Origin: Lytechinus variegatus
Lineage: Eukaryota > Echinodermata > Echinoidea > Temnopleuroida > Toxopneustidae
DNA: 64,000 nt
Assembly (NCBI RefSeq): GCF_018143015.1
Contig: NC_054742.1
Location: 56,615,195-56,679,194 of the forward strand
Direction of reading: 5' to 3'
In this document: positions 43,901 through 57,300 of the stretch, one piece after another
Position numbering within the stretch: the first letter of the stretch is position 1
How the letters are laid out: each line of letters starts with the position of its first letter
Notes under the pieces: generated by a model
What the model was told of the DNA's origin: nothing
Seen by the model: the letters and a program-made list of their open reading frames with translations, nothing else
Database searches by the model: none
Program-made: the position numbers and the translations under genes

Positions 43901-44812
43901 AGGGGAATCTTCATAGTCCCTAGTTCATTTACTTTCTCTGTCCTCTTCTATGTTAGATTTTTTTTGGTGGAGAGGAAATGATTTGTGGAAACCTTTCCAG
44001 GGTGTTTTGTCATTTGCCATCTATCTATTTTTTTTTGGGGGGGGAGCAAGTCTGTGGTATTGGAGTATTATAAATCAAGGAATGCTTGCCATGGAATAAA
44101 CATATTCTTATGAAAAATGAATTCCTAAATTGTATGATGTGATAACCATCTTTTCAAGGTATTCTATTTCACAAAGTCAGACTTGGCTATGTATCAGATA
44201 TTCAGTCTGAAGACAATGGAATGAGAAGTATTTTTTCGGTTCCTTAATCTAAAAAAATAACTTGGGCATGGAAATGATGGTAAATGGAAATTATTATCTA
44301 TCATCTCATAGTAATATTTTCATATCGTAGTATATATCAATCATGCCATTATGCAAAGAGTTAAGAGAATTTCGATTGAGGATACATTTTTGGTGTGCAA
44401 GCTTAAACTTCTGTTCATCAGGATTTTCAATTATAAAGGTGCTGTTTTTTGTTTTTCTTAGATATGCAAAAGAGAATTTTGAGAATTGATTTTTTTTCAA
44501 GAATCATATACACAGAACTTAAGAAAATATTGAACATGACGTTTTATCTTGCTTGCTCTCCCCATGCTGACAACATTAAGTAACGAATATTGAATTTAAA
44601 ATTATGACATAATAAAGGGCATATAATTTACCTTTTGAACTTTTTGCAATATACATACCCCAAAAAAATATATAGAGAACAATAAATGCCTTGTGAACAA
44701 TTGTTTTGAGGCATTCCATTGCAGGATTTTTAGTGTTCATTTCAGATTTTATCAATTTAAAAAGAGAAAGCGCTATTTTGGGCTATTTGCATAGAAAAAG
44801 TGGCCATACAGC

Positions 44813-44951
44813 AGGGGCCGCGGAAGCAGGGGGGTGGGGCTTCAGCTCCCCACTTTTTCCAAAACCGTGTAAAAAACGTAAAAATGACCATATGATTGTG
44901 ATTTTTTTGCATGATCAGCCCCCCACTTTGAAAACCGTTCCGTGGCCCCTG
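44813..44951. mobile_element. Short MITE, CAGGGGCCGCGGAA-end family (copy 1)
   Basis: CAGGGGCCGCGGAA and TTCCGTGGCCCCTG are near-perfect terminal inverted repeats. TACAG flanks both sides, a likely 5-bp target duplication. Related copies lie near 63321-63450 and, more diverged and reversed, near 55490-55665. Confidence 0.78.
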
Positions 44952-44989
44952 TACAGTAAATTTTGTTTTTATCGGAAACAAAACATGTT

Positions 44990-45205
44990 TTTATCTTCAG
45001 TAGAAGTGGGCGTGGTCGATCGAGGACCATGTGTTTTGGAAGGCTGAGCTGAACGAGAGTCCTAGAGCGGCGGTCGGATATGGCTCGGCAAAGCGAATTA
45101 CGTAAAACAGCATCGTCCAGCGCCCGGGGCCCCTGGGCCTCCCAGGCTAGGCATAAGCGCATGCAGGGCCAGCGCTAGCGCAGCGAGTGTAACAGCTACG
45201 GGATC
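44990..45205 (+). promoter_or_regulatory. GC-rich probable promoter/5'UTR of the GalT-like gene
   Basis: This segment is much richer in GC and CpG than its surroundings and directly precedes the start codon of a spliced gene. There is no TATA box. It is a candidate CpG-rich promoter by position and composition only. Confidence 0.45.
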
Positions 45206-45379
45206 ATGAAAATGGCCGGGTCACGAATGAACAAGCGATTCTGCCTTATAGGAATTACTTTATTACTTGCCACATGTTATGGATGGATTCGGCTTTTGCT
45301 TCTCACCTTTTCATACGATACCCTTCCTCGCAAAGCTGCACATCCTGTAAGATTTTCTCTCAAATTACCTCAAGAATCG
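45206..45379 (+). CDS. GalT-like gene coding exon 1
   Basis: It starts MKMAGSRMNKRFCLIGITLL and includes the membrane segment. The donor is GTAAGA. It ends in phase 0. A later in-frame ATG (M3 or M8) could also serve as the start. Confidence 0.8.
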
Positions 45380-48300
45380 GTAAGAAGCTCCGTCCTTGAT
45401 TCAATTTCTCAGTAAGCAATACGGTACATCATTCTCAATGGGTGGGCCGCAGGCGCAAGGTGAAAGAAAATCGATGAGAACTTGTTTTGGTTGTGATTGC
45501 AGCTTCACTACCAAGTACGAGTAACAGACCTACTCTACAAAGAAGAAAAAATTCAAGCCAGGGAACAAAATTATTTCAATAGGGCCTAACAGAAATTTAC
45601 ACATTGTCATTAGGAGTAAGGTCTAACATTAACAACAATCATACAATGATTTCCAGTCGGCCTTGTCATTCAAGTTTTCGACATTAAACTTCATTGACAA
45701 ATAGTATTGAGGTCAAGCACATCTGAATCTGTCACTGTTATACATTATAGATCTATATCTACTGCCTACATTCCAACAAGAGTCCCAAGTTGTAAAAAAA
45801 GTTCAATAAAATTTGAATTTGAGATCTATCGTCAGTAGAATTTTCTTTTTTTTTGATATACTACATCATACATGTATGGTGAGACTACCACATATCGACC
45901 ACCTCTTTTGAAACCGACTACCTTACCCGCGTTAAAATTATTGCGTAATACAAACGAGATGCGCGGGAGAGTAGGCGCAGAGTCCATAGAAACGGTAAGA
46001 ATCGATTTTTACAAGAAAAAAAGAAGCAACCAAAAGTAAAAATTTAGTAGAATTAATCAAAATTGTATTGAACAAACCCCGCTGAAAAACTAAGAAATTC
46101 GATAGGAAACGGCTTTAGAACAAATATCCGTCTTCAATCGTCGAATCATGTGCCGGAGCTCGCAGTGGAAGTAGTGAGGCGATCAGTTAGCATGTTGACA
46201 TCATAGAACTGCTTTGGAAGAGTAAAAATATTTCGCCACCGCGACAAGAATCGGCCGTAAACTTAGTGTATCGCGGGTGGTCGGTTTAAAAAGACGGGTG
46301 CAAATTAGCAAATGTAAAATCGTCGTATTTGTTGTTCGTCGATATATACGCGGATTGAATCGGAGTCACGAAGCAAAACATGGGAATCTGATCTGCTCAA
46401 TTTTCTGCACAAATGAGACGAAAACTGGGTAAAATTGATGAATATTTTTGCAGATACGATGCTTAAAAGATTAGGTGGTCAATAAGGGGTAGTTCCAACC
46501 ATACCTCTACTATTCAAATCAGAATGCAGCATATGAATATTTACTAACCGATTTTGTCGTTAACATGGGGTAACAAAGTAAATGAACTGACCAACACTGC
46601 CTGTTGTCTCTCTTTTTCTCTCCTCAACAGGATATATTCTTGGGATTTATCGTTATGATTTCTGACATTGTTTAAACAATGTCAGAACTCACCAGTGTGT
46701 GACTCTAGGAATGACAGGAATTACTGAGTGCACACTGGTGAATGTAGCCAATGTAGTTTCAGGGAAGAACCAAGAGAGACTGAAGCTATTATTTGGTCTA
46801 TCTTTGACTACATTTGTTTTATCAAAAAAACTAGCCTGTAATATTATTTGTGAAGAGAAACTAAAATGATTTTGATAGGAAGGTAGGCCCACTCCTTGTA
46901 CGAATGTATTGAGTACCGGGGTAGTAAATTAGTGTGTTGTTATTTCAGTGGGCCTATCTATACACTTCTCAGAATGTTGAATTATGAGTAATGAACCTGG
47001 TCAAATATGACAAGTTGAGGACTTGAGATGGAGTTATAAGGATGATGGTTCATAATATGCCTTTAAATAAATACTACAGCTTCATGTATTGAATAATTGT
47101 ATAATACTACTAGTACTTCTGTAATTGTTTTGATTTGAATATGAAAGTGTGTTTGATCTTTGAATAATAAACCGTGCTTGTATAGTCTATATCACATTAT
47201 GATGTTCTCCTTGTCTGTTTCAAATAAAGTCATTGAAAAAGAATCACTTTGACTTCTTATTTTGTCATTTGTATTTGTATTATAGGCCTAGTACTGACAA
47301 ATAGATTGACTCATTTTTCCTGTTTATTATCTAGATCTACTAACTATCGCTATTCTGATGGTGAAATCTACAGTATCCCTCTCCACTAAGTATATAGTTT
47401 TTTATGTTGATATAATTATTATGATATTATATTTATTTCTATTAGTTTACTAAATCTAGATTTAAACATGCCTGTCGAAATGTTTTATTTCTTCTCATAG
47501 TTATAACCCATTATAAATTCATAGTCATTCACAGAAATACAGTTTGCTTACATTTACTACATCTTCACAGTTTGTGCTTATTTAGGTAGATTTTGGCCTT
47601 CTTGACCATGACTCTTATCAAGCAAAATATGGTGACCTTCTCTGGTTCATTAAAAAAAGGCAAAATGAAATAGAAAAAAAAATGTTTCCAGGCACACCAT
47701 CACTGAATTGAATGGACATTAATTTTTAAACCAATTTGCGGCATTTCATGAATTTGAAGCCTTATTTGATGAGCTGCAGAGCCATCTCCTATCATTTATT
47801 TGGCTTCATCTTGGCACCTATTTCCCTCTGCTGTGCCCCCTATTTTTTCTCATTAGAAATTGATTAAAGCATAATTAGTGAAAATTTTGCCACTGTTGTG
47901 AGAAAAAACACACAATAATTTTGACATTTCCATTGTGTTGTAACTCAAATAGGATTAAGGTTAGATTCATAGTGAATTTTCTCCTTGAAGAATGTATGCC
48001 ATTGAACCAAAGGTACGGATGCAGTTTCAAGGGTAGACCTACAGGATATAGAATTATTATTTTTTCATTTGATGTATTTTGTATGATATGTGGGCTCTGC
48101 TTGAAAAGATTTTTTTTCAATTTCTTCCTTTGTCCCATAAAATAGAAGTAACATTCTCTCTTGTTTATTCTTCAGGAATGGTATGAAGCACAATGCTTTG
48201 GAAAGATTGATGAGAAATTGAGTATTTCAACTCTAGAAGATACCATAGGGAGATGGCAAATCGCTCTGCATCCTGACTGTGTGTAAGATAATCTCTTATT

Positions 48301-51300
48301 TGTTTAACAGGAGATGAAGCCATTGCAACAAGTTCTGTGAAAACAGAAAAATCAAAGAATAAAATCAATGAAACAAAAAAGAGAGTTTTGTAAAATACAA
48401 ACATGACTCTTAAATGGGCATCAGATTTGAATGTTGATCACTAATGCCACAGTGATCATCCCATTCCCATTGACAATGAGACTACGGTGTTTGATGTCAC
48501 ACATGAAAAACTCTCTCCTTTTGACAGTGAAAATATATACCCCACAAAATCTCTCTCTTTGCTCATTCTAATTGTAAAAAAACCCTTTGTCCATGATAGG
48601 CCTATATTGTGTGAACTTGTATTACATTTCCTCTTGTAACAAGAACACCTGTGCCTTGTAACAAAGGTTAGCATTTAATCGCTAATTTCAAAGAATAGTT
48701 CTGATTGGTTCCCAGTCTTCTGATCGAAATGCTCATGCAATGATGACATGGATCTAGGCCATTCCATTGAGCGATTCATTGCTAACTTTTGTGCTACGGG
48801 CCTAGATCTATCCATAGACTTGATAGAGACAATTCAAGTGAAATATGTACAAAAGTAATGGGGCCCATGATACATATATTATTTTTCTCACAAGACAGTT
48901 AATTTTCTAATGCATAGTTGTTATCCTGAATTTGTGAATTATGATTTAAATTTAGTTTTTATTTTGATTGAAATGTGTTTTGCTTTACAATGTACTGTTT
49001 GTTAAACAGGGCCTCCTTGTAGTAACACTAACAGTATTTTCAAACTACTGACAAAGCTACCCTGTTCATAAAAAGACTTAATGAATGAATAAAGTTGTAT
49101 TGAAACAGGAACTTTTGTAACTACTAAATTGTTTTTTTTTATATTCTTTATCCTCTTTTCTCTATCCTCCTGTATTCAGAAAGGCCTTCCAAAAATTCAC
49201 CACTATGTACAGTATCAGTAGGAGGTCAGGCCATGTTGTGATCCCAGAGACATTCCAGACCAAGGTCTTAAAGTGGTTGGGCAATGACGAGGAGCTTCTC
49301 AAGGAAGTAAAGCTTCAGGTTTGTGTGTAAACCTCTATCTCATTACAACCTTTATATTGTTATCAGTATCAGGACAGGTAATGTGATTCCTGGGACATTC
49401 TAGACCAATGTCTTCAAGTGGTTAGGTAATGATGAGGAGCTCCCCAAAAAAATCAAGCTGCAGGTTTGTTAGTCAGTGGTAAAACTCTGTTTCATTACCA
49501 CTTAGATACCGTTATCAGTAGGTCAGCTTATATGTTTTGATCCCTGAGACCTTCCAGACCAGGGTCTTGAAGTGGTTAGGTAACAACAAGGAACTTCTCA
49601 AGGAAATCAAGCTTCAGGTTTGTTTGTAAATCTCTGTCTCATGATCATATTGGCAGTAAAAATGGGGCTAGTCTTTTTCAGTCAGACCAGTGGCCGCATA
49701 CAGTCGGTACCAGCGATCCAGCGCACATGTGACTTGCCAAAAGATATAGATAAGCTAAGAAGGGTCCCTACGGAAATAAAACCCTGTGTGTTTTGTATAC
49801 ATAGCACACATTACATGTAGATCAACGCATATCTCATCAAGACCCCATGTTTTTACTCTGCCTACATTCCCTATATTAGTAGACTCTGCTTTTCACTCTG
49901 CCAGTTAGATCATAATTCCATAGACCCCCTCTTTCAGGGTTTTGTGAGGCGCCCCTTTCAAAAAATAATTTGAGTGCACTCCACCTGTATGACGATATTA
50001 TTTATGGATACATCAATTTGGTAAATGTATTGTCTTCAATAGTTTGTTCAATCTATCTATTATCAACACTCCACAATATTTTCTTTCTTCCAGTACATTA
50101 CAACTATCTTCAATCGATACACCCATGAGAGTTCTGTCTTCAACCCTCTGCGTGCCAAGAGACCTGGAGTTTCTGATCTAGGGGAAGATGTAGACCGTTA
50201 CATTGAAGAACTTATTGGCAGCACTCAGAACTGTGATTTCTGCGATTTCAAATTGTAAGCTCAAGTTGTCAGATTTTTTTGTGGACCTTGTGTAAATTCA
50301 AGCTTAAAAGTTTGATTAATCACATTTTAGCAGCTGAAATGTATGTAACTATTCTCATCAGGTTTCATGATTTTTGTTTTTCCTTAGCTTGGCCGGTTTG
50401 GTTTACCTGTGCCCAATCATACAATTGATTTTATAATTACAGATGAAAAAAGACAAATAATAGTAGAATTGCAGTACAAACTAACCAAGTTTGTTATTAG
50501 GCCTATATCATTGCAAATCTAGATTTAGTACTGTTTCATTAACTAACTCAACTTTCATGCATGGTTTTCTAATTTCTCAGCAATTACACAATTTCTTCCA
50601 GAATACTTTGACACATATTTTTTTAAAGTTAATAATAGAAACAGACACTTGGATGGTCATTTGAATGGATTCTATATGAAATCATTACCAGTCTGGCAAT
50701 TATCCTTAAAAGCCACAGCACACCTTGCGACTGGTACACAATCCGATTTGGAACAAATCACAGTTTGTTTCTTTTCTGAAAATGTAAACGAAAAGTATCT
50801 TTTTATTTGAGGTTCAAATTAACCGAAAGAATACTAATAACAAGTTTGGATGATTGCAAGCTATTTTTTGGAGTAACAAGTGGAATGCCTCTGGCCGTCT
50901 CACCTGCATCATGCGATTCAACATAGCAGCAGTGCTGACTTTGAAAACTACTATAACTCGCACAAGATGTTCAGTGATACTTGGTTACTCTTATTTCCAC
51001 GTTTTATGAACTAGACCAATACACTTACAGAGATAGGATGGTAATTCAACAGATACCCCCATTATGGCCAAAGTTCATTGACCTTTGACCTTGGTCATGT
51101 GACCTAAAATGCGCACAGAATGTTCAGTGATACTTGATTACTCTTATGTCCAAGTTTTATGAACTAGACCAACATACTTTCAAAGTTATGATGGTAATTC
51201 AACAAATACCCCACTTCGGCCAAAGTTTATTGACCCTAGATGACCTTTGACCTTGATCATGTGACCTGAAACTTGCACAGGATATTCAGTGATACTTGAT

Positions 51301-54300
51301 TACTATTATGTCCAAGTTTCATGAATCAGATCCAAAAACTTTTAAGTTTTGATTGTAATTTAACAGATACCCCCAAATCAGCCAAGTTCATTGACCCTAA
51401 ATGAACTTTGACCTTGGTCATGTGATGTGAAACTCACGCAGGATGTTTGGTGATACTTGATTAGCCTTATGTCTAAGTTTAATGAACTAGGTCCATATAT
51501 TTTCTAAGTTATGATGACATTTCAAAAACTTAACCTCAGGTTAAGATTTTGATGTTGATTCCCCCTACATGGTCTAAGATCATTGACTCTAAATGACCTT
51601 TGACCTTGATCATGTGACCTGAAACTTGCACAGGATGTTCAGTGATACTTGATTACTATTATGTCCTAGTTTCATGAATCAGATCCAAAAACTTTTAAAG
51701 TTTTGATTGTAATTCAACAGATACCCCCAAATCGGCCAAAAGTCATTGACCCTAAATAACCTTTGACCTTGGTCATGTAACATGAAACTCAAATAGGATG
51801 TTCAGTAATACTTGATTAACCTTATGGCCAAGTTTCATGAATTAGGTCCATATACTTTATAAGTTATGATGTCATTTCAAAAACTTAACCTTAAGTTAAG
51901 ATTTGATGTTGACGCCGCCGTCGGAAAAAGCGGCGCTTAGAGTCTCACTCTGCTATGCAGGTGAGACAAAAATGTCGTAACTTTCTTCTTTTACATCCGA
52001 TTTTGATGAAATTTTCAGTGCTATGCTCATTGAATTTTTCTATTTTTTTCAATACAAGTTTTTGTTGGGGTGGACTTGTCCTTTAAGTTTAATCCCGAAA
52101 TCGGGTTGCAGACCAATCATAAGGTTTGTGGTGGCTGTCACATCTTGACAGTTAAGACAGTGCTGACATACTGTACATTTGGCCAGTCGTTTTCTCCTTA
52201 ATCCCATATCCTGATATTAAAAAAATTGCGTTTTGTTATTGACTCAAAAAATATAAATTCAGATTCTTCATATTAGATTTTTTTATTTTTGTTTACTGAA
52301 GGCTATTCTTGATGTTAAGAAATGGGATAAAAAAAAACAAATTTGTCATTGCCAACCTATGTTGGCATATGTTGGCTGAAGTGTTGAGGTGTGACAGCCC
52401 ATTTACAGAGCCTAGAAGTGGGAAGATTTTAAGGAATATGGTATACATTTAAGTACATTGACTATAACACAACCTTGACTCTTCTCTAACTTGCATCAAA
52501 ATCAGACTCTGTCATTTGATATACATTCATGCATACATTGAGTCTTTTCTACCCTCCTTTCTGTCGGATGTTACTTGTCCTCAACACTGATGCGTTCAAT
52601 TAATTCTATTGTCCTAAATTGAACATTGTAATATTCCAGTGAATGAAGTCTTGATAGCAAAATGAGACTCTAATCTCAGATTGTGTGACTTATCAGCATT
52701 TTTGGTGATCAAACTGTAAGAGCATATCTTTGGTGGATATTCGAACCATTGTATTTGGATACATTACAACACTGCGAAACATTTTAAGCTAATCAAGTCT
52801 AAACTTAACCATCTATTGCCACTGTTTGTGAAAAAAATCTTAGAAATTGATTCCTATGATATGATCAAGATCATAGTTAAACAGGATATGTAACCGCTTT
52901 GCCATGAAATACCTCACTGTTAAAGATTACTCTCTCATTCACACAGTAAGACCGCTGAAGACACATTTGGTCGCATTGAATCTGAGCATGCAGTAACCGC
53001 TTCCAATACCTTCAAGTACGATGCATACCATGCTCTCATTATACTCAAGAACCATCATCCTTTCAAGTTCTCTGAGGAACAGTTCCTTGACATGTTTGAT
53101 GTCGCCATGAAATGGTAATGATATAAAACTCTGCATTAGTAAACCTAGTAGTAGTAGTACATTGTGTCATTATTAAAGATCACGTAGAACAAAGAACCAG
53201 ACCCAACAACCCATTAGGTTAGCCAGCAGGTTATAATAACATTATAAGAGCATACAACAATGGTAAATCACAATACATTACACATTACAATCACAATGCA
53301 TTATTATATTACTGTTTGATACAGTGATATACAATAATAATATTAAATATCCAAAATACAATATAAGTAACAATAAAGTTAAATTATAAAAATTTTGGAG
53401 CAGTATTCTAGATCAGATTATGCAACTTATGTGTTATTGACCATCTGTTAATAGTAAAGCCAAATAGATTTCTGTGGTTCTAAGGGATTTGACGTGGGCC
53501 AAGTTACCGGTTGTGATGTTTCAAGCTTGTATCCCAAGTACAAATTATCATTTATTTCAATCTATTTTAGCATCACATGATCACATTTTATTCAAAGATG
53601 ATAGTGAAAACAGAGAAATAGTGTATAAACAACAAGTTTAGACAGGTGACAGGAAAAAGAATTGGGTTGCCTGTATCACCAAGGGACAATGCTTTTTGAA
53701 GATTACCTCATGTCCTGTTTTTTAATCAGGTTAAGTTTGTAAAATCTGATAATTATCTATGTGTGTGTGTTTGTGTAAATCATAGCCTAAACTTCCTATC
53801 ACAATTTGAGCTTGATTTGTAGGACCCATCAAATTTAGTAGAGTCAAGATTGATCATAACATCTTTACCTGATATGACACATATCTACAGTTGGAGATAT
53901 TCACCCACCTGAATCATTTTGATTTTTTTAGGTTCTTGAAGGTTCACTCAACTGATAAGCAGTATGAATACCCACAGCTCATGTGGGATACTCTACCTAA
54001 AGCCAGTGCTAGTCAGATACATCCCCATGCTCAGGCCAGTGTTAGCTCAGAGAGACATTATGGTAAAGATTCTTTACTTTTACGGATTATCACAAGAAGG
54101 CGTATGGTGTGACCCATTTAATTCAGTTTATACCTGGGAGCGTTTCATCAATATTTTCATCCGACAAGTTGTCAGATCTGACATCTTTCCTTGATTCTGA
54201 TTAGCTGAGAGGCACTGTTCCTATGGTAACTGTCGGATAAACTGGTACTTGTCAGATAAAATGTCCGACAAGTCCTTTCATGAAACGCCCCCTGATCTCC

Positions 54301-57300
54301 ATCTTGAATACCATTCTCCCTTTAAACTCCAGTACACGTCCACAGAACCTTGATAAGCCTACATATCAACTAAGTTTGTACAGTATCCAATTTAGTTCAC
54401 AGCTAACTAATGATTGTATTGTGAATGTGGGCCTAGTTCTTTCTGGAACTTCATTATTACTAACTCTGTTAGATGTAAAAACACTGAAAAGGGTGAAGAA
54501 AAAAGGAAATAAGAGAGGAAAAAGAGCAAAGGAGGAGGGAAAAAGGGGGATTGGAAAAGGAGAAGAATAAATAGGTAGTGGGAGGAGAAGAGGAGAACAA
54601 AGAGACAGAGGTAGGGGGTAGTAACAAGCTTTTATAATCTGTTAATACGGCAGGGGGCAAAAAAATGAATTGGTGGTGTTTAGATTCAGTTACCCATGAT
54701 CCAGTTTTCCATTGGCTACATGTGATATTTTTAGTCCATGGGGGGGGGGGGGATGAGACAACTGTCTCCCATAGGCTCCTGTACAAAATACAAAAATTAA
54801 AAATGTTACACCAGTCCCTATAACCACTGGCAATGGTTGGATATAAAGGTATTTAGCAAGTATTTTGTTTTATATCACATTTTATAGATTCATTCTTTCT
54901 CTCTTATTCTGAAAGGTTTGATGGAACACATTAAGCTCTCAGCACTGGAGTACAGTATAAAAAATGATGGACAAAACTATTTTGCTGATTTAATTCAGGT
55001 AAACTTAAAATTCATATTCATTTAATTTTAATCGAGAGAAGTAGAGAGAAAGAGTTTGCAATCAAATGTAAGTCCAAAAATCAAGTGCAGTTTAATTTTC
55101 AACCTAATTAAAAGAGTAGATTTTAGACTTGCGCAGAATTGTCTAAACCATGTTCAAAAGCATCTCTTTCAGCAACGGGCTCTGAGTGACTCATAATGTA
55201 TTACATTGAACAAAATATACAAATGTACCGGCTTTGAGATAGCATAGTGGGGAATTGTTCAACTGACAATGGACTGGCCACTCCGGTAATTTTCAAGGGG
55301 CCAGTCTCTTATGCTGTTAATGCAGGAACTTAAGAAAAGGGGCACTGAGAAAAAGATTCCTGCTCCCTGTACAATAACTTTGTGGTGTGTGCCTGTTCAT
55401 GCCCTGGTCTCATCTTCTTTTGGAGGTCTGCCCCAGATGTAAATAATCATATCGGATTGATCCATTGTATCTTTTAAACTCAATTACACACAAGGGCTTT
55501 GGGATGATTTTGAAGGGGGGGGGGGGGCTGACCATACAAAAATTCACAATCAGATGGTAGTTTTTACATTTTTGTTCTCGGATTTGGTAAAAAATAAGTG
55601 GGGGGGGGGTGTTAAAGCCTCCCCCTGCACTCTCCACCCCCTGGTTCCACAACCTCTGGCACACATACACACTACCTTTTGCCAAGTTATTTTAAGCCAG
55701 GCTTCACCTGGTCTATGCTCTGAAAGTACCAATTCTAGTACATGGTTATTATTTTCAATGGGTTTCCTATCTCAGGTTCACAATGCTCTTGGTCTCACTG
55801 CCATGTTTGGAGATGCTACAGCTATGGCCTACCTCACACCGAAGAAAGACTATGAAGTCATGATTATCAGTCCAATCGCCGGTCAGGATTTTATCAGGTT
55901 AGAGGCCCAATGACATGAATTCACAATACAAAGGTCTAGTTGAAACCTAGATTTCAAAGCATTCTCTGACCGAGAATCCAGTCCAATCTGTATTCTTGAA
56001 GTGTGTGCTTATGCAATGTTCTTTATGCATATTTCAGAGCTGCTAAGTAGTATGGATTCTCCATATTTATTACTTATAAATCAAATGAGAAGAATACTGG
56101 TGGTATCATGCAAAATACCAATTTCTAAAGTTTCAGTTTTATGTGTTGTTATATGGTATTTCTTTGAAAACACTGATTTCCTCACAGCCTATTTACAGAG
56201 CCCAGATATGGAGAGATTTACAATTTATACGAAGGTCAATTTGAAACCATGATTTAACCCCCCTCCGGAATTTTTAAAGCATTCTTTGACTGAGAATCTA
56301 GTCCAATTCTGTATTGTTGGAAGTGTGTGCATATGCAGTGTTCTCTTTGGATATTTTTATTTGACAAAACACAGAAAGGGTTTAAACAAAAAAATTGGGT
56401 AAAATTGATTGATTAAATGTGAAGAAAAAATTAGCAAATGGTTAAGCTTGGTCATTCTATTTAACCCTTTGCACACTGATGTTGCAATTTTGCACATTCG
56501 TACAATTAAATTCAACAATCGTATTAATTAGTATTTTCCCTAACTTCAGATTAGATAAGCTTATAAAAGGCAATAGTTCTTGAATAAAATCTATTCAAAG
56601 TATCAATGGTGCAATATGGAAATTGAATTAAAGAAAATACCATTGAAACAATTGTCATCCCTCCAAAACCAATTCAGCGTGTTAAGAGTTAAGCAAGTGA
56701 TGCTTCAGCATGAATGCTCATCATTTATCAGTGAACTGACAGCTTTAGGTAATATACAAAGGACCTGAACGATAGGATCAATATCGCACCAAAGGGTGCT
56801 TATGCTACCCTGGATGCTATGTTAATTTCACCTATAGTAAAATTGATTAGTATACCTATGAGAACATATATTCATTAGATATTTGAAATATTGTAACTTC
56901 CTTTGTATATTCTTTGATTTTGTTTGTTTGCAGGTTACTTTTCTATACAATAAGGGCATTTATTGATGATCTTCATTTATATGCATGGAGTCTTGCTGTG
57001 TTTTTACCCAAACTTGTAAGTATGTAAATTTGCATTTAGCCTTTGATTGTATTCTTAGAATTGTCAAGTTATTTCTATCACATTTCCTTCATTACCAGTC
57101 TTGTATGGAGTTTTGGGGTTATTTTTCCGACATCTGTTCTTTCCAGAATCCTTTTTTTGCCCTGCCCCTATGTCTTAGGGCCGTCCAGCTGTCAGACATA
57201 GTTTCATTCTGGCAATAACTAAGGAATTATTTTTCAATCTTGGTCTATGTTTTTGTATGTGACAATGGTCCAATCATTCTTATTTGAGGTATCACAGGTC

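Larger units (their letters stand above)
38072..45205. other. ST7 3'UTR of unknown length and intergenic DNA
   Basis: No coding exon is convincing over 7.1 kb. The stop is followed by a short ACC/ATC-rich stretch. AATAAA-type hexamers occur at several places (for example near 44096 and 44609) but none can be chosen as the ST7 polyadenylation site. A MITE lies at 40529-40985 and another at 44813-44951. The remainder shows no repeat or gene that I can name. Confidence 0.6.

Noticed and set aside
44842-45162. Minus-strand 106-codon open frame over the GC-rich region
   Set aside because: It spans a MITE and the probable promoter of the plus-strand gene and resembles no protein.
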